NCBI GenBank assembly: GCA_036489975.1
Contig: DASXES010000071.1
Span: 1-64,000, forward strand
Source of the DNA: Roseiarcus sp036489975
GTDB taxonomy: Bacteria; Pseudomonadota; Alphaproteobacteria; Rhizobiales; Beijerinckiaceae
Reading direction: 5' to 3'
Length of the DNA: 64,000 nucleotides
In this document: positions 52,476 through 64,000 of the stretch, piece by piece
Layout: each line of letters opens with the position of its first letter
Position numbering within the stretch: position 1 is the stretch's first letter
Made by a program: the position numbers and the translations under genes
The notes under the pieces: generated by a model
Database searches by the model: none
What the model saw: only the letters and a program-made list of their open reading frames with translations
What the model was told of the DNA's origin: nothing

Positions 52476-53450
52476 ATGGCGTCGTCATCTCACCCAGTTC
52501 GTGTCCTGGTCGCTGGCTTGGGCGCTTTTGGCAGGGAGCATCTCGCGAGGCTCGCGCGGCGCTCGGACGTGACCATAGCCGGGGTGGCGGACACGAATCC
52601 GGCCGCCTTCGAGCCGATAAGCTCCGCGCTTGGCGGCGCAAAGGTCTCGGCCGATCCGTTGCGGCTGATCGACGAGGTTGCGGCTGACGCGATCATCGTC
52701 GCCACGCCGGCCGCCTCGCATGTCGAGATCTCCATGGCGGCGCTCGGCCGAAATCTCTGCGTCCTCCTGGAGAAGCCCGTTGCGCCCACGGCCAGCTCCG
52801 CGGCCCCGTTGCTTGCGGCCGAGCGCGGGTCGACCGGCTTCGTCCTGCCCGGCCATGTGTTGCGGTTTTCGCAGGACCATGTCCGGATGATCGAGATTAT
52901 CCGCTCGGGTCGGATCGGCAAGGTCGCTTACGTGAACTCCCGCCGATACCGGGACGAAAGCCATGCCGTCCGTTACCCGGATAGCGACCCGATCCTGATG
53001 ACTCTCATTCACGACATCGACCTTGCGCAATGGGTCGCCGGCTCAGACTTCCGTTCGGTTCTCGCCCGCCGGTCCGAGGGCCCCGGCTCCCGCACGATGA
53101 CGGCGGTCTCAGCAACCACGGCGACCGGAATCATCTGCGACTTGCGGACGGCCTGGACATTTGTCGACGGAGACCTGCCGCTCGACCGCATTGAAGTGGT
53201 GGGCGATCGGGGCGGCGTCGAGCTCACTGTCGGAACGGGGCTCGAGCTTTATGCCGAGGGCCATCGCACAAGCTATCCTGCGGAGGGGGAAGATTCCTTG
53301 CGCAACGAGCACGATTGCTTTCTGGCTTGCGTGCGGGATCGTTCGCAGGCGCCGGCGCTCAATCTGTCGCAAGCGCTCGCCGGACTGAAGCTGGCTGACG
53401 CGGCGATCGAATCCCTGCGGCTTGGCAAGGCGATCCTTGTCCCCGCGTGA
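52476..53450 (+). CDS. Gfo/Idh/MocA family oxidoreductase
   Basis: A 324-residue NAD(P)-dependent dehydrogenase. An N-terminal Rossmann domain (VLVAGLGAFGREHLARL) includes the family signature LLEKPVAPT at about residue 95. A C-terminal alpha/beta domain has the substrate-site segment LIHDIDLAQW, with the HD pair. Such enzymes act on inositols, sugar acids or amino-sugar derivatives. Divergent from cutC, convergent with the ABC ATPase. Confidence 0.88.
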   Translation: MASSSHPVRVLVAGLGAFGREHLARLARRSDVTIAGVADTNPAAFEPISSALGGAKVSADPLRLIDEVAADAIIVATPAASHVEISMAALGRNLCVLLEKPVAPTASSAAPLLAAERGSTGFVLPGHVLRFSQDHVRMIEIIRSGRIGKVAYVNSRRYRDESHAVRYPDSDPILMTLIHDIDLAQWVAGSDFRSVLARRSEGPGSRTMTAVSATTATGIICDLRTAWTFVDGDLPLDRIEVVGDRGGVELTVGTGLELYAEGHRTSYPAEGEDSLRNEHDCFLACVRDRSQAPALNLSQALAGLKLADAAIESLRLGKAILVPA

Positions 53451-53498
53451 GCCTCGCGGAACGCCCATCCGTCAAACGGAACAGTCGGAGACGAGCCG

Positions 53499-54566
53499 TC
53501 AGTTCAGTCGCGCGCCTGTCTTCTCGTCAAACAGATGCGCCGACGCGACATCCGGCGTCATCGGCAACGTCTCTCCGGGTTTCGCCGTCATGCGCTGGCG
53601 GAACACCGCGACGATCTTCTGCTCGCCGAGTTTGGCGAAAACCTGCGTCTCCTGACCCGTGGGCTCCAGCACCGAAACCTCCGCAGGCATGCCATCGGGT
53701 CCGCCGAGCGAAAGGTGTTCGGGCCTTATTCCATAGATCGCCGGACGGCCGTCGCTGCCCGGCGGCGCCGAAGCGAGCGGAAGACTGACGCTATTGTCGA
53801 CCATGAAACGCGGCTTGTCGCCGATCTTGATCGTGCCCTTGAGAAAATTCATCGAGGGCGACCCGATGAATCCGGCGACAAAGATATTCGTGGGCCTGTC
53901 GTAGAGGTCGAGGGGCGGTCCGATCTGCTCGACGACGCCATCGCGCAAAACGACGATTCGGTCGGCCATCGTCATAGCTTCGATCTGGTCGTGCGTGACA
54001 TAGACGGTCGTGGTTTTCAGCCGCTGATGCAATTCCTTGATTTCGGCGCGCATCTGAACGCGCAACTTGGCGTCGAGATTCGACAGCGGCTCGTCAAACA
54101 GGAAGACTTGCGGGTCGCGCACGATGGCGCGCCCCATCGCGACACGCTGACGCTGGCCGCCGGAAAGCTGCCGCGGATAGCGGTCGAGGAGGGACGTCAC
54201 GTCCAATATTTCGGCCGCGCGCCGCACGCGCGTCTCGATCTCCGACCTGGAAGCGCGGCGCAGCTTCAAGCCGAAGCCCATGTTTTCAGCGACCGTCTTG
54301 TGGGGATAGAGCGCGTAGTTCTGAAACACCATGGCGATGTCGCGATCCTTGGGCGCGAGCTTGTTCACCACGCGGCTGCCGATCTTGACGACGCCGGACG
54401 TAATGCTCTCGAGCCCCGCGATCATGCGCAGCAGCGTCGACTTGCCGCAGCCCGACGGGCCGACCAGGACAACGAAGTCGCCATCCTCGATGTCGAGGGA
54501 AATGCTGTGAATCACCTCATGCGCGCCATAGCTCTTGCGAACATCGACCACGTTGATTGACGCCAT
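53499..54566 (-). CDS. ABC transporter ATP-binding protein, UgpC/MalK type
   Basis: A 355-residue ATPase with Walker A GPSGCGKST, signature LSGGQRQRVAMGRAI, Walker B VFLFDEPLSNLDAKL and a C-terminal TOBE/regulatory domain (GIRPEHLSLG). It belongs to the carbohydrate uptake (CUT1) class and probably energises the MalFG-type permeases at 47-49 kb, which lack their own ATPase gene; four other genes lie between. One such ATPase may serve several importers. Confidence 0.92.
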   Translation of the reverse strand: MASINVVDVRKSYGAHEVIHSISLDIEDGDFVVLVGPSGCGKSTLLRMIAGLESITSGVVKIGSRVVNKLAPKDRDIAMVFQNYALYPHKTVAENMGFGLKLRRASRSEIETRVRRAAEILDVTSLLDRYPRQLSGGQRQRVAMGRAIVRDPQVFLFDEPLSNLDAKLRVQMRAEIKELHQRLKTTTVYVTHDQIEAMTMADRIVVLRDGVVEQIGPPLDLYDRPTNIFVAGFIGSPSMNFLKGTIKIGDKPRFMVDNSVSLPLASAPPGSDGRPAIYGIRPEHLSLGGPDGMPAEVSVLEPTGQETQVFAKLGEQKIVAVFRQRMTAKPGETLPMTPDVASAHLFDEKTGARLN

Positions 54567-54760
54567 GCAAATGCTCCAACATTCTCCCGCAGCGATCGCG
54601 GTCCTATACGGGAATCACCGACTTCTCAAAGGGTATCCCCTTAACTTCCGTGCGACAGCCTTGCGGATTGACCCCGGGCGCCGTCATCATGGCGCGCGAT
54701 TTGACGTTTGAGAAGCTCCGATGACGGCGGAGCGACTCCGGTTCGTGAAAGGCGATCTTG

Positions 54761-55888
54761 ATGCAGCTTGATCTGGTTCTGCGAGGGGGCCGAGTTATCG
54801 ATCCGTCCCAAGGAATCGACACGGTGACGGATGTCGGCTTCCAGAATGGGCGCATCGCGGGAATTGGGGCCGAGCTTTCCGGCGCCGAGGTCAGGGACGT
54901 CAGCGGCCTTATCGTCACGCCTGGCCTCATCGACCTCCATACCCATGTCTATTGGGGCGGCACTTCGCTCGGCGTCGACCCTCTCCGTCTGGCGCGCGGC
55001 GGATGCACGACGCTCGTCGACGCCGGCAGCGCGGGGCCGGGCAATTATCCCGGATTCCTGGAGCATGTTATCCGCCCATCGGCTCCGGTGCGGGTCCTCG
55101 CTTATCTCAACGTATCGTTCGCCGGGATCTACGGGTTCGCACGGCGCGTCATGGTTGGCGAAAGCGGAGACCTCAGGCTGATGGCGCCGGCGGAAGCGGT
55201 CGAGGTCACAAACGCCAATCGCGACACGATCGTTGGCATCAAGGTTCGCGTCGGACTGCACGCTTCCCAATACTCCGGCTTCGTCCCGCTCGACATCGCG
55301 CGCCAGGCGGCGGAAGAGCTCGGCCTGCCGATGATGGTTCACCTCGACCATCCTCCGCCGACGCTCGAGGACGTTCTGGCCCGCCTGCGGCCAGGCGACG
55401 TTCTGACCCATTGCTTCCGTCCGTTCCCGAACAATCCGGCGACCGCCGAGGGCGGCGTTCGCGAAGTGGTGATCGAGGCGCGCAAGCGGGGCATTCTTTT
55501 CGATATCGGCCACGGCATGGGATCCTTCGCGTTCAAGACCGCCCGGACGATGGCGGCCAACGGCTTCGCGCCGGACTGCATATCGAGCGACGTCCATGCT
55601 CTGTGCATTGACGGTCCCGCTTTCGATCTTCTCACCACAATGTCGAAATTCCTCTGCCTTGGCATGAAGCTCGACGACGTCCTGAGGGCGGCGACGGCTG
55701 CGCCAGCCAAGGCTATGCGGCGCAGCGACCTCGGCAGCCTGAGGCCCGGGGGGGTGGGCGAAGCCTCGATCCTCGAACTGAGACAAGGCAAGTTCGACTA
55801 TGTCGACGTGGTCGGCGAGCGAATGACCGGCGACTGGCGCCTGGAGCCGCGCGGAATTGTGCTGAACGGACAATTGTGGAATGGCTGA
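54761..55888 (+). CDS. Amidohydrolase/deacetylase family metallohydrolase
   Basis: A 375-residue amidohydrolase. DLHTHVYWG supplies the first metal-binding His pair, IVGIKVRVGL the strand with the bridging lysine region, HLDHPPPTLEDV and THCFRPFPNN further histidines, and ISSDVHALC the catalytic aspartate. It is close to the EF_0837/AHA_3915 group, some of which deacetylate N-acetyl-D-amino acid or related compounds. ATG 54761 is preferred to TTG 54758. Followed by the ridA-like gene after 38 bases. Confidence 0.87.
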   Translation: MQLDLVLRGGRVIDPSQGIDTVTDVGFQNGRIAGIGAELSGAEVRDVSGLIVTPGLIDLHTHVYWGGTSLGVDPLRLARGGCTTLVDAGSAGPGNYPGFLEHVIRPSAPVRVLAYLNVSFAGIYGFARRVMVGESGDLRLMAPAEAVEVTNANRDTIVGIKVRVGLHASQYSGFVPLDIARQAAEELGLPMMVHLDHPPPTLEDVLARLRPGDVLTHCFRPFPNNPATAEGGVREVVIEARKRGILFDIGHGMGSFAFKTARTMAANGFAPDCISSDVHALCIDGPAFDLLTTMSKFLCLGMKLDDVLRAATAAPAKAMRRSDLGSLRPGGVGEASILELRQGKFDYVDVVGERMTGDWRLEPRGIVLNGQLWNG

Positions 55889-55926
55889 CGCGACCGCCGA
55901 CAACCTCACTTTCGGATGATTCTTTC

Positions 55927-56397
55927 ATGAGCAACCCGACGCCCGAAGAGAAGCTTGCCGCTCTCGGCCTGACATTGCCCGCGGTCCCGACGCCGATGGC
56001 CAATTATGTCCCCTATCGCTGGGCGGGCAATCTCCTGTTCCTTTCGGGCCAGGGACCGAAGAAGCCCGATGGAACGTTCGAGGTCGGGCGGCTTGGCAAG
56101 ACCGCCTCGGTCGATGACGGCTACCGGGCGGCGCGCCTCACCGGCCTGCAGTTGCTGGCGGCGGCGAAGTCGGCGATCGGCGAGCTCTCGCGCATCGAGG
56201 CGGTGGTGAAGCTCCTCGGCATGGTCAACGCCGAGCCCGACTTCGGCGATCACCCCAAGGTCATCAACGGCTGCTCGGACCTGTTCGTCGAGACGCTTGG
56301 CGACGCCGGCCGCCACGCCCGCTCGGCCGTCGGCATGGGCTCGCTTCCCAACGGCATCATGGTCGAGATCGAAGCCATTCTCCTGATCCGGTCCTGA
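55927..56397 (+). CDS. RidA family protein (YjgF/YER057c/UK114)
   Basis: A 156-residue Rid protein with the core FLSGQGPKKPDG, DDGYRAARLTGLQLL and the conserved arginine in GRHARSAVGMGSLPNG near the C-terminus; that arginine is needed for enamine/imine deamination in RidA. It likely hydrolyses 2-aminoacrylate or other enamines made by PLP enzymes. It is cotranscribed with the deacetylase gene. A PLP enzyme of the D-serine dehydratase/D-threonine aldolase type is encoded 1.2 kb away. Confidence 0.88.
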   Translation: MSNPTPEEKLAALGLTLPAVPTPMANYVPYRWAGNLLFLSGQGPKKPDGTFEVGRLGKTASVDDGYRAARLTGLQLLAAAKSAIGELSRIEAVVKLLGMVNAEPDFGDHPKVINGCSDLFVETLGDAGRHARSAVGMGSLPNGIMVEIEAILLIRS

Positions 56398-56419
56398 GAG
56401 GAAGCCGCCGCGCCGCGCC

Positions 56420-57586
56420 TCACGACTGCATCATCGCGACCGCAATATCGCGATAGATGAGCGCGGCGCGGGCGAGATCGTCCTTCGGCACATATTCGTC
56501 GGGCTGGTGCGCGACGTCGAGCGAACCGGGCCCAAGCACAATGCCGACGGCGCCGACGTCGTGAAAATGAACGAGGTCGCATCCGCCGGTCAGACCGCCG
56601 GGCTGCGGAAAGGTCACCCCATGCGCGCGGGAGATGGCGACTGCATTGGTGACGAGCGGATCATCGAGCGCGGTTTCCGTCGATCCGGCCCTTGCGCGGA
56701 TCGCCGCGATCTCGGCTTCGACGCCATGCTCACGCTTGGCGCGCGTCAGCAGAGCCTGCAAATCGTCCAGCGCGGCGTCGAGCGTCTCGCCTGGCAGGAG
56801 CCGCCGGTCGAGCACCATTTCGCAAGTCTCCGGGATCACGTTGTCGCCAATTCCGCCCGCGATACGGGTGACGGACAGGCTGGCGTGGCCGACCAGCGGA
56901 TGGTTGAGCGCCCTCAGTTCGCGATCGCGCGCATCGAAGATCGACGTGAGCCGGCTTGCGGCGAGAATCGCATTGACGCCAAGCTCCGGGCGGCCGGAAT
57001 GCGCCGCTTTGCCTTTGGCGCGGATGAGCGGCCGCAGGCAGCCTTTATGCGCCGCGAAGACCGCATTGTTGGTCGGCTCGCCGATCACGATCCAGTCGGG
57101 CTTGGGCTGCTGCTCTGCGAGAGCGCGCGAGCCGCCGCCGTTGATCTCCTCGTCCGCGACGAACATCAGGACCAGCGTTCCGCCCCACGAGCCGCGCTGC
57201 GAGGCGAGCAGGCGGCCCGCCTCGACCATGGCCACGACAGGCCCCTTGGCGTCACAGGCGCCCCGGCCGAAGAGCTTGCCGTCGCGCTCCGTCAGCCGAA
57301 ACGGATCGCTGCTCCAGCCGCCGCCGGTGGGAACCGTGTCCATATGCGAGTTGAAGGCGAATGAGGGGCCAGCGCCGTTGTCGATGCGCCCGACGACATT
57401 GGCCCGGCCTTCCGAGAGCGGACGAATCTCCGTGGCGAAGCCGATTGCTTCGAGTTCGGAGGCAAGCAGCGCGGCGGCCTCGGTCTCCCGTCCCGGCGGG
57501 TTCTGCGTGTCGATGGCGACGAGCCGCTCGAGCAAACGAGCAAGGCGCTCCGTGTCGGGCGCGGGTTCGAGTTCTGCAAGGCTCAC
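56420..57586 (-). CDS. M20-family deacylase, ArgE/DapE/acetylornithine-deacetylase-like
   Basis: A 388-residue metallopeptidase-fold enzyme. Metal and catalytic motifs: NSHMDTVPTGG, GRGACDAKGPVVAM, FVADEEINGGGS, with a dimerisation domain from about 180 to 290 (AAHSGRPELGVNAI). It hydrolyses an N-acyl group from an amino acid or similar amine. The GTG start overlaps the stop of the PLP-enzyme gene by four bases, so the two are expected to act in one route. Confidence 0.88.
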   Translation of the reverse strand: MSLAELEPAPDTERLARLLERLVAIDTQNPPGRETEAAALLASELEAIGFATEIRPLSEGRANVVGRIDNGAGPSFAFNSHMDTVPTGGGWSSDPFRLTERDGKLFGRGACDAKGPVVAMVEAGRLLASQRGSWGGTLVLMFVADEEINGGGSRALAEQQPKPDWIVIGEPTNNAVFAAHKGCLRPLIRAKGKAAHSGRPELGVNAILAASRLTSIFDARDRELRALNHPLVGHASLSVTRIAGGIGDNVIPETCEMVLDRRLLPGETLDAALDDLQALLTRAKREHGVEAEIAAIRARAGSTETALDDPLVTNAVAISRAHGVTFPQPGGLTGGCDLVHFHDVGAVGIVLGPGSLDVAHQPDEYVPKDDLARAALIYRDIAVAMMQS

Positions 57587-58650
57587 TGCACTTTGCCTCT
57601 CGCCGCGACTTCGTAGAAGGTTTCGACGCGCCCCTGCCGGGCGGCATAGATCCGGTCGAACAGGTTGGTCACCACGCAGACATGGTTGGGGACAATCGTG
57701 ACAAGCTCGCCGATCTTGGGCTCCTGAGAGCCCGGGGGGCTGCGCACATGTCCGTGCTCTTCGCTAAGCCCGTAGATCTCCCAGTCGGGATGCTCGAGGA
57801 TTCGGCCATGCCCCTTCAGTCCGAGCAGGTCCGACGACAGGGCCTTCGATCCGGCGTCGATGACGCAGCGGTCCGGCGCTGCGTGCGACACGACCCTCGC
57901 GTGCACCTTCAGCGCGCAATCGGCCAACGCGCCGTAGCTCTGGATCTCGACCAGGGACCGGTCGCTGTAGATGTAGGTTCCAGGCCGGTGCTCCGTCGCG
58001 ACCGTCACCTCATGGGCGCGGTAGAGATCGGGCGTTCCGCCAGAGCTGACGGTCTCGACGGCGAGCCCGGCGCGCGTGCAGAGATCGACCGCCTCGGTCA
58101 GCCAGGCGTTGGTCTTCGCCGCGGCGTTCTTGGGCGGATAGGTCATCAGCCCCTTGAATTTGAGGCCAGGCGCGTGATCGATCGCCTGCGCCAGCGTGAC
58201 GGCTCGGGCTGGCGAGGTCACGCCGCAACGCTCGGCGCCCGTATCGCATTCGACAAGCACCGGCAGTTCGAGACCGGCGCGCGTCATGGCGGACGACAGG
58301 CCTTCGACCGTTTCCTTCGAGTCGGCGACGACCTTGATGTCGGCGCGGCGGGCGAGCGCCACAAGGCGATCGAGCTTGCTCTGGCCGATCAGGTTGTAGG
58401 TCAGGAGGATGTCGGCGATGCCGGCGTCGACCATGACCTCGGCCTCGCCGAGCTTCTGGCAATTGATTCCCTTCGCGCCGAGCCTGATCTGCAAATGAGC
58501 GAATTCAGGAATCTTGTGGGTCTTGATGTGCGGGCGAAGGCTCAAGCCGTGACGGTCGAGATAGGTCTGGCACCGCCTGAGATTGTTCTCCATCGCGTCG
58601 AGATCGACCACCGCGCAAGGCGTATCCAAATCCTGGACCAGCAACTTCAT
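57583..58650 (-). CDS. D-threonine aldolase/D-serine dehydratase-like PLP enzyme
   Basis: A 355-residue fold type III enzyme. The alanine racemase-like barrel has the PLP lysine (Lys43) in RPHIKTHK, VVDLDAMENN near the start, and SSGGTPDL as the phosphate-binding loop. The C-terminal beta domain has His323 and Cys325 in NHVCVVTN, matching the zinc/manganese ligands of D-serine dehydratase and D-threonine aldolase. It could dehydrate or cleave a D-3-hydroxy-amino acid. Its product might be an enamine, which fits the ridA gene nearby. It is upstream of and coupled to the M20 deacylase gene. Confidence 0.85.
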   Translation of the reverse strand: MKLLVQDLDTPCAVVDLDAMENNLRRCQTYLDRHGLSLRPHIKTHKIPEFAHLQIRLGAKGINCQKLGEAEVMVDAGIADILLTYNLIGQSKLDRLVALARRADIKVVADSKETVEGLSSAMTRAGLELPVLVECDTGAERCGVTSPARAVTLAQAIDHAPGLKFKGLMTYPPKNAAAKTNAWLTEAVDLCTRAGLAVETVSSGGTPDLYRAHEVTVATEHRPGTYIYSDRSLVEIQSYGALADCALKVHARVVSHAAPDRCVIDAGSKALSSDLLGLKGHGRILEHPDWEIYGLSEEHGHVRSPPGSQEPKIGELVTIVPNHVCVVTNLFDRIYAARQGRVETFYEVAARGKVQ

Positions 58651-58861
58651 GACTCCTTCGATCGCGGACGACTTTCTCGGCGGGGCCCGGTCGCCGCGCG
58701 ATCGACTGCAGGGCGTGACGTTACCGGTCCACGTTTCGCCAAGTCAACGCGCCGGTCATTTGGCGGGCAAGTTCGAACAGAGCTAGACAATCGCCGGCGG
58801 AGAGCGCGGCGGGGGTGAAATACTGACGCCGCGAACACGCCTGAACGATGGAGCTTTGAAG

Positions 58862-59800
58862 GTGTCCGGACTGTATCGCGGACCGATCATCGACGCGCAT
58901 TGCCATCTTTGGGATCTCGGCATGGACCGGCATCCCTGGCTTCGCCCGGTCGGAGGCGCGATCCAGGCGTTGGGCGATCTCGGCCCCATACGGCGAAACT
59001 ATCTCGTCGACGACTACCGGCGTGACGCGGCGAACCAGAATGTCGTCGCCTCCGTGCACATAGAGGCCGCCTGGGACCGGGCCGACGATCCGCTCGCTGA
59101 GATCCGCTGGCTCGAGACGCTCGACAAGTCGTCAGGCGTCGCCATCCGCTACATCGGCTTTGCCGATCTCACGGCGCAGGACGCCGGCGCTGCGCTCGAC
59201 CGTCTGTCCGGGTTCAAGCGCTGCGTCGGCGTCCGCCAGATGCTGAGCTGGCATCCGGCCGAGCCGGCCAGATCCTTCGCGCCCAGGCCGGGCATTGCGG
59301 ATGAAGCAGATTTTCGCCGCGGCGTCGCACGGCTCGCCCGCCATGACCAGCTCCTCGAGCTGATGCTTTATCCTTACCAGGCCGAGGAGGTCGCCCGGCT
59401 GGCGCGCGCCTTCCCCAACCAGACTTTCATCGTCAACCATTGCGGCAGCCCGATCGATCGCGACCGCGACGGCATGGCGCGATGGCGGGAGAGCTTGAAG
59501 CTCATCGCCTCCGCGCCGAACGTCGTGATCAAGGTTTCCGCGCTGACCGCTTATGACCCGTCGCCGTCGCCGGAAAGCCTGCGCGAGGTCGCGCTTCATT
59601 GCATCGAATGCTTCGGCCCAGACAGGTCGATGTTCGGCAGCGATTTTCCGGTCGGGCGCTTATGGACGAGCTTCGATGCGATCTTCGACGGCTTCAAGGC
59701 GATGGTCAGCGATTTTTCGGGAACCGAGCAGGCCGCGCTTTTCCATGACAATGCGCGGCGCGTCTATCGCATCGACGCGCTCTCAACCGCGGCGCCTTGA
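58862..59800 (+). CDS. Amidohydrolase 2 family protein, lactonase-like
   Basis: A 312-residue TIM-barrel hydrolase. IIDAHCHLWDLGMDRHPW is the classical N-terminal metal site of fuconolactonase and rhamnonolactonase relatives, followed by VASVHIEAAWD, FIVNHCGSP and FGSDFPVGRLW. It probably hydrolyses a sugar lactone or related cyclic substrate. Start: TTG 58856 lies only two bases after GGAG, whereas GTG 58862 has an eight-base spacer, so GTG is preferred. It is followed 55 bases later by the unassigned gene. Confidence 0.85.
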   Translation: MSGLYRGPIIDAHCHLWDLGMDRHPWLRPVGGAIQALGDLGPIRRNYLVDDYRRDAANQNVVASVHIEAAWDRADDPLAEIRWLETLDKSSGVAIRYIGFADLTAQDAGAALDRLSGFKRCVGVRQMLSWHPAEPARSFAPRPGIADEADFRRGVARLARHDQLLELMLYPYQAEEVARLARAFPNQTFIVNHCGSPIDRDRDGMARWRESLKLIASAPNVVIKVSALTAYDPSPSPESLREVALHCIECFGPDRSMFGSDFPVGRLWTSFDAIFDGFKAMVSDFSGTEQAALFHDNARRVYRIDALSTAAP

Positions 59801-59855
59801 CACGCCGCCTCGCGCTCAGCTTCGCTTAGCGGCGCGCTGGGTGGAAGGGACGAGA

Positions 59856-61027
59856 ATGCATCGGTCGATCTGGACATACGCCTGGGACCTTCTCGACATC
59901 GGCTACGACGCGGCGCTCGGAGAGATCCGCGATCGCGCCGGCGCGAACAGCGTCAGTCTCGCCACGTCCTATCACGCCGGCCGCTTCGTCCAGCCGCGCA
60001 GCCCGAAGCGAAAGGTCTACTTTCCCGAGGACGGCACGATCTATTTTCACCCGGCGCCCGCGCGCTGGGAGGGGCTCAAGATCCAGCCCAAGGTCGCCGA
60101 GGTCATTGTTAAAGGCGGAGACGTGCTTCGCGAGCTGGTGCGCAGACGCGACGCGGGCGGACTGAAGGTCTGCTGCTGGACGGTCTGCCTGCACAACACC
60201 CGGCTCGGCATGCTGCATCCGGGCGCGGTGACGCTGAACGCGTTCGGCGATCCGAACTATTACAGCCTCTGCCCATCGAACCCGGACGCCCGCGCCTATG
60301 TCGGCGCCCTCGTCGAGGACCTGACCCATGCTTATCACCCCGATATCGTCGAGCTTGAGAGCCCGTCCTTCATGGGATTCGCGCATGGCTACCACCATGA
60401 CAAGGACGGCGTCGGCTTCACCGCGGAGGACGAGTTCGCCATGTCGCTCTGCTTCTGCGATAGCTGTTTGGCGCGCGCAAGGAAAGCCGACGCCGACGGC
60501 GAAGCGGCCCGCCTCATTGTCAAGCAATGGATCGTCGAGGCTTGCGAGCGGGAAGCGCCGAAGCCGCGCTTCCATGATTTTCCATCCGCCGGCGTCGAGG
60601 CTTTCCGCGCCTTCCCGGCGGTCTACGAATATCTCATCTGGCGCACAGAGCCGGTGACCAGCCTCGTCGCCGAGATCAAGGCGCGCGCGCATGTTTCAAG
60701 TCGCGTCGTCCTGATCGATGAGGGATCGCTCGGCGGTTGCGATCTCGAGGCGATCGGCAAGATCTGCGACGGCGCGATTCTTTGCGTCTATGGCCTGGGG
60801 GCGGAAGAGGGCGCGGCCGTGATCAAGCAGGGCCGGGCGGCGCTCGGGCCGGACAAGTTCCTCAGCGCTGGCTTTCGCCTGTTCAATGGCGAGACCGGCG
60901 GCGCCGAGGGCCTGACGACTCGCGTCGACGCCTGCGTCGAGGCCGGAGCGAATGCGCTCAATTTCTACAACTACGGCCTCGTTCCGGCGCCGCGCCTCGA
61001 CTGGATCGGCGCCGCCGTGAGCGGCCG

Positions 61028-61031
<4 letters not shown>
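59856..61031 (+). CDS. Unrecognised protein, possible TIM-barrel hydrolase with a Cys cluster
   Basis: A 391-residue cytoplasmic protein without signal peptide. It starts HRSIWTYAWDLLDIGYDAALG, then has IYFHPAPARWEG, a WTVCLHNTRLGMLHP strand, ELESPSFMGFAHGYHHDKDG, and CFCDSCLARARK, a CxCxxC group typical of a bound metal or structural site. Later strands (VLIDEGSLGGC, LSAGFRLFNGETGG, NALNFYNYGLVPAPRLDW) look like a (beta/alpha)8 barrel of glycoside-hydrolase ancestry, but I cannot name the family. GAAGGGA precedes the ATG. Its stop overlaps that of alaS. It follows the lactonase-like gene and probably belongs to the same pathway. Confidence 0.8.
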
Positions 61032-63706
<2,675 letters not shown>

Positions 63707-63874
63707 GAACCAAGATCGCCTGAAATGGGGGGCCGCCCGGCGCGTTCTTAAAACAAGGTTGTCGAAAGCGCCAATGGCGGAGGGAGGACGCTCAATATGG
63801 GGACTGGCCGCGTCGCCGTCGAGGCTGCCCGCTCTGCCGCCCTGGCCGCGCGCAAGCGCCCGGCGCGAGGCCCT

Positions 63875-64000
63875 TCAGAGGAACACCTTGAACGCCGCCC
63901 ACACCCCCTTCGGGTCCCACTGCCCTTGATAGACGGGCGGGGGCGGGGGCCCGCGCTTGACCAGCCGGTGGACCGCCTCCCACGCCGAGCGCGTGGAATA
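63875..64000 (-). CDS. C-terminal end of an unidentified protein (partial)
   Basis: An open frame enters from the right edge and stops with TGA at 63875-63877. Its visible 41 residues (YSTRSAWEAVHRLVKRG, a proline run, VYQGQWDPKGVWAAFKVFL) have an ordered, protein-like composition, so a real gene upstream of alaS is likely. The family cannot be named from this tail. The 168 bases between it and alaS hold no other gene. Confidence 0.45.
   Translation of the reverse strand, partial: YSTRSAWEAVHRLVKRGPPPPPVYQGQWDPKGVWAAFKVFL

Overview
The window is GC-rich DNA from an alphaproteobacterium, most likely in the Hyphomicrobiales (Rhizobiales). I infer this from the soluble NAD-dependent formate dehydrogenase operon (fdsGBA-fdhD-fdsD), a rhizobial-type rhamnose locus with the fused aldolase/dehydrogenase RhaD, the ubiE-ubiB-coaBC-dut block, the hisBHAF order and an SdhAF4-like protein. 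A methylotroph or methylotroph relative is plausible but not proven. I saw no rRNA, tRNA or CRISPR array.

Layout. 1-800: the end of an IS21-like element and a low-complexity intergenic remnant. 0.8-7 kb: a TusA-like protein, a Tat-exported oxalate decarboxylase, a small membrane protein, a frameshifted FAD oxidoreductase, an SdhAF4-like protein and a Sco/SenC copper chaperone. 6.1-13 kb: LysR regulator FdsR and the formate dehydrogenase operon. 13-17 kb: a FUSC membrane protein, a MarR-GNAT fusion with a perfect operator at its start codon, and a hypothetical gene. 17-29 kb: L-rhamnose utilisation, with rhaD-rhaI on the minus strand and rhaR (frameshifted)-rhaT-rhaP-rhaQ-rhaS-rhaK on the plus strand, followed by an MFS carrier. 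29-34.6 kb: a glyoxalase-like/WYL-regulator pair, a PAP2 phosphatase/haloperoxidase-like protein, MgtC, NUDIX, a thioesterase and a His/Gly-rich lipoprotein. 34.7-43.4 kb: a housekeeping block on the minus strand (hisB-hisH-hisA-hisF, ubiE-ubiB, coaBC-dut-rrf2, cysK). 43.6-46.4 kb: a stand-alone molybdenum hydroxylase large subunit and a small secreted protein. 46.5-61 kb: a catabolic island. 61-63.7 kb: alaS, then the end of an unknown gene.

How the genes work together. Oxalate decarboxylase makes formate and CO2, and the Fds complex oxidises formate with NAD, so the first 13 kb may let the cell draw energy from oxalate. The rhamnose locus imports L-rhamnose by an ABC transporter, isomerises and phosphorylates it, and cleaves it to DHAP and lactaldehyde, which the dehydrogenase half of RhaD is expected to oxidise. 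The 46.5-61 kb island combines a MalFGK-type importer, two SDRs, a Gfo/Idh/MocA dehydrogenase, CutC, two amidohydrolases, an M20 deacylase, a D-threonine aldolase/D-serine dehydratase-like PLP enzyme, a RidA protein and an unassigned protein with a Cys cluster. It is the best candidate here for an undescribed pathway, perhaps for an N-acylated hydroxy-amino acid or amino sugar conjugate.

Two genes (the 3.6-kb FAD oxidoreductase and rhaR) each appear to have lost one base. Either both are decaying or the assembly contains small deletion errors.
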